A DNA stretch of 64,000 bases. It comes from Mesorhizobium sp. B2-7-2 (GTDB lineage: Bacteria > Pseudomonadota > Alphaproteobacteria > Rhizobiales > Rhizobiaceae). The translations under genes were made by a program, and so were the position numbers. Below the pieces are notes generated by a model, which worked only from the letters and a program-made list of their open reading frames with translations, was not told the origin of the DNA and made no database searches. The stretch covers positions 29,959 to 93,958 of the forward strand of contig NZ_VFTZ01000021.1 in NCBI RefSeq assembly GCF_006440775.1, in the 5' to 3' direction. Below, piece after piece: positions 63,241 through 64,000 of this stretch (its first letter is position 1; each line of letters opens with the position of its first letter).

Positions 63241-63984
63241 CTACAACACCGACAACTTCAGCTCCACCCGCTCAGCGGGAAAGCGCGACTCCGCGAACTG
63301 GATCGGCTCACCGTCGAGCGTCACGTTAATGGCGACGGTGACCAGCACGATGGCGCCGGGCTGCAGATCGAGGGCTGCAAGGTCGTCGGCGTCGGCGTGT
63401 CGCGCCGACAGCACGGTCGAATGCCGCAGATAATCATTGATGCCGAAGCGTTTGAGCGAGGCGGTGATCGATCCCGTTTCCGCCATTGCCGCCTCGATTC
63501 CGGCGAAGCGCTTGGCATCGAACCAGGTCGTCGCGCGCGACACCGCATGACCGTCGGCCTCGCCGCGCGTCTCCAAGCGGATGACGGCAGCGCCTTTGGC
63601 GATGCCCAGCGCCTCGGCGATGCGCCGGCTGGCCGGCTCGGTGGATGACGACAGCAGCGCGATATGCCGCTCGCTCGTCTGCCCCTGCAGCCCGGTCGAG
63701 AAGCGCGTGCGCGCGCCGATCGGATAGGACAGCCGCTTGCGCGACAACACGAAGGTGCCGCGTCCCTGCTCGGCCCTCAGCACGCCTTCCTGCACCAGCG
63801 CTGCAATGGCGCTACGCACCGTATGGCGGTTGACGCCGTAGCGCTCCGCCAGCGCGACTTCAGGCGGCAGCGCGGCATTCTCGGCGAAATCGCCATTGGC
63901 GACCGCCTGCAGGATCCTGTCGGCGATCTGCCGCCATAGCGATACGCCGTTACGCCTCTCGATGCTGCTTGCCAGCCCGGTCAT
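63241..63984 (-). CDS. phnF: GntR/UTRA regulator PhnF of phosphonate metabolism
   Basis: Repressor of the C-P lyase operon in related bacteria, 247 residues. The GntR winged helix spans about residues 14-80 (VSLWRQIADRILQAVANGDF, then LAERYGVNRHTVRSAIAALV). A UTRA ligand domain follows (about 95-240), with EAMAETGSI-like and INVTLDGEPIQFAESRFPAE segments. The SLWRQIAD start is typical of PhnF. Its start is 16 bases from the window edge; divergent phn genes would be expected beyond it, so this cannot be checked here. Confidence 0.87.
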   Translation of the reverse strand: MTGLASSIERRNGVSLWRQIADRILQAVANGDFAENAALPPEVALAERYGVNRHTVRSAIAALVQEGVLRAEQGRGTFVLSRKRLSYPIGARTRFSTGLQGQTSERHIALLSSSTEPASRRIAEALGIAKGAAVIRLETRGEADGHAVSRATTWFDAKRFAGIEAAMAETGSITASLKRFGINDYLRHSTVLSARHADADDLAALDLQPGAIVLVTVAINVTLDGEPIQFAESRFPAERVELKLSVL

Positions 63985-64000
63985 TTCCCCGCCCCCAACG

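Overview
The window looks like a stretch of chromosome from a rhizobial alphaproteobacterium, most probably Mesorhizobium or a close relative. The reasons are the high GC content, the gene order lptC-lptA-lptB-rpoN-hpf-ptsN, an ornithine-lipid gene (olsB) behind a Pho box, the cysG-DUF2849-cysI-cysH-DUF934 sulfate operon, and several families of dispersed intergenic palindromes of the kind common in rhizobia. I see no insertion sequence, prophage, rRNA, tRNA or CRISPR array. Most of the window is ordinary core or metabolic genome. The interesting signals lie in intergenic and regulatory DNA.

Layout. 1-5.7 kb: a cut LysE-family exporter, a nucleoside hydrolase, an RpoH-driven small heat shock operon with a ROSE-type RNA thermometer, then ptsN, hpf and rpoN on the minus strand. 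5.9-8.0 kb: lptB, lptA and lptC (lipopolysaccharide export). 8.4-11.3 kb: sppA, ihfB, a LapA-like protein and an ornithine cyclodeaminase homologue. 11.4-20.2 kb: a VOC protein, a WYL regulator, two RNA methyltransferases, lspA, an AcuI-like reductase, a hybrid histidine kinase and olsB. 20.3-23.5 kb: a TRIC-like channel, grpE, a 66-residue protein and a DJ-1/PfpI protein behind a long hairpin. 22.9-27.8 kb: the assimilatory sulfate operon, which makes siroheme, reduces APS/PAPS to sulfite and sulfite to sulfide. 28.2-31.5 kb: an attachment-family gene with a decayed partner, an AraC regulator, a frameshifted dehydrogenase and an SDR. 31.6-36.7 kb: a class A penicillin-binding protein, two small proteins, ribonuclease D and an M20 peptidase. 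36.8 kb: a likely three-hairpin small RNA beside polA. 37.1-41.9 kb: polA, zur and an aldo/keto reductase.

42.1-49.7 kb is a sugar uptake and catabolism locus (CUT1 ABC transporter, Gfo/Idh/MocA oxidoreductase, sugar isomerase/epimerase) with a divergent LacI regulator and two matching operators. 50-51.5 kb is gnd. 51.7-55 kb is a copper cluster (CopC-CopD fusion, YcnI, PCuAC, DUF2946-like). 55.1-62.9 kb is a second catabolic locus (double-HTH GntR regulator, altronate/galactarate dehydratase family enzyme, CUT2 ABC transporter, zinc dehydrogenase), probably for a hexonate or related sugar acid. The window ends in phnF.

No unmistakably new system is present. The most unusual features are four inverted arrays of 7-base repeats that sit on the stop codon of a minus-strand gene, the C-rich three-loop RNA beside polA, the 25-bp hairpin that takes in the ribosome binding site of the PfpI gene, and a clean 5-bp duplication that breaks a dehydrogenase.
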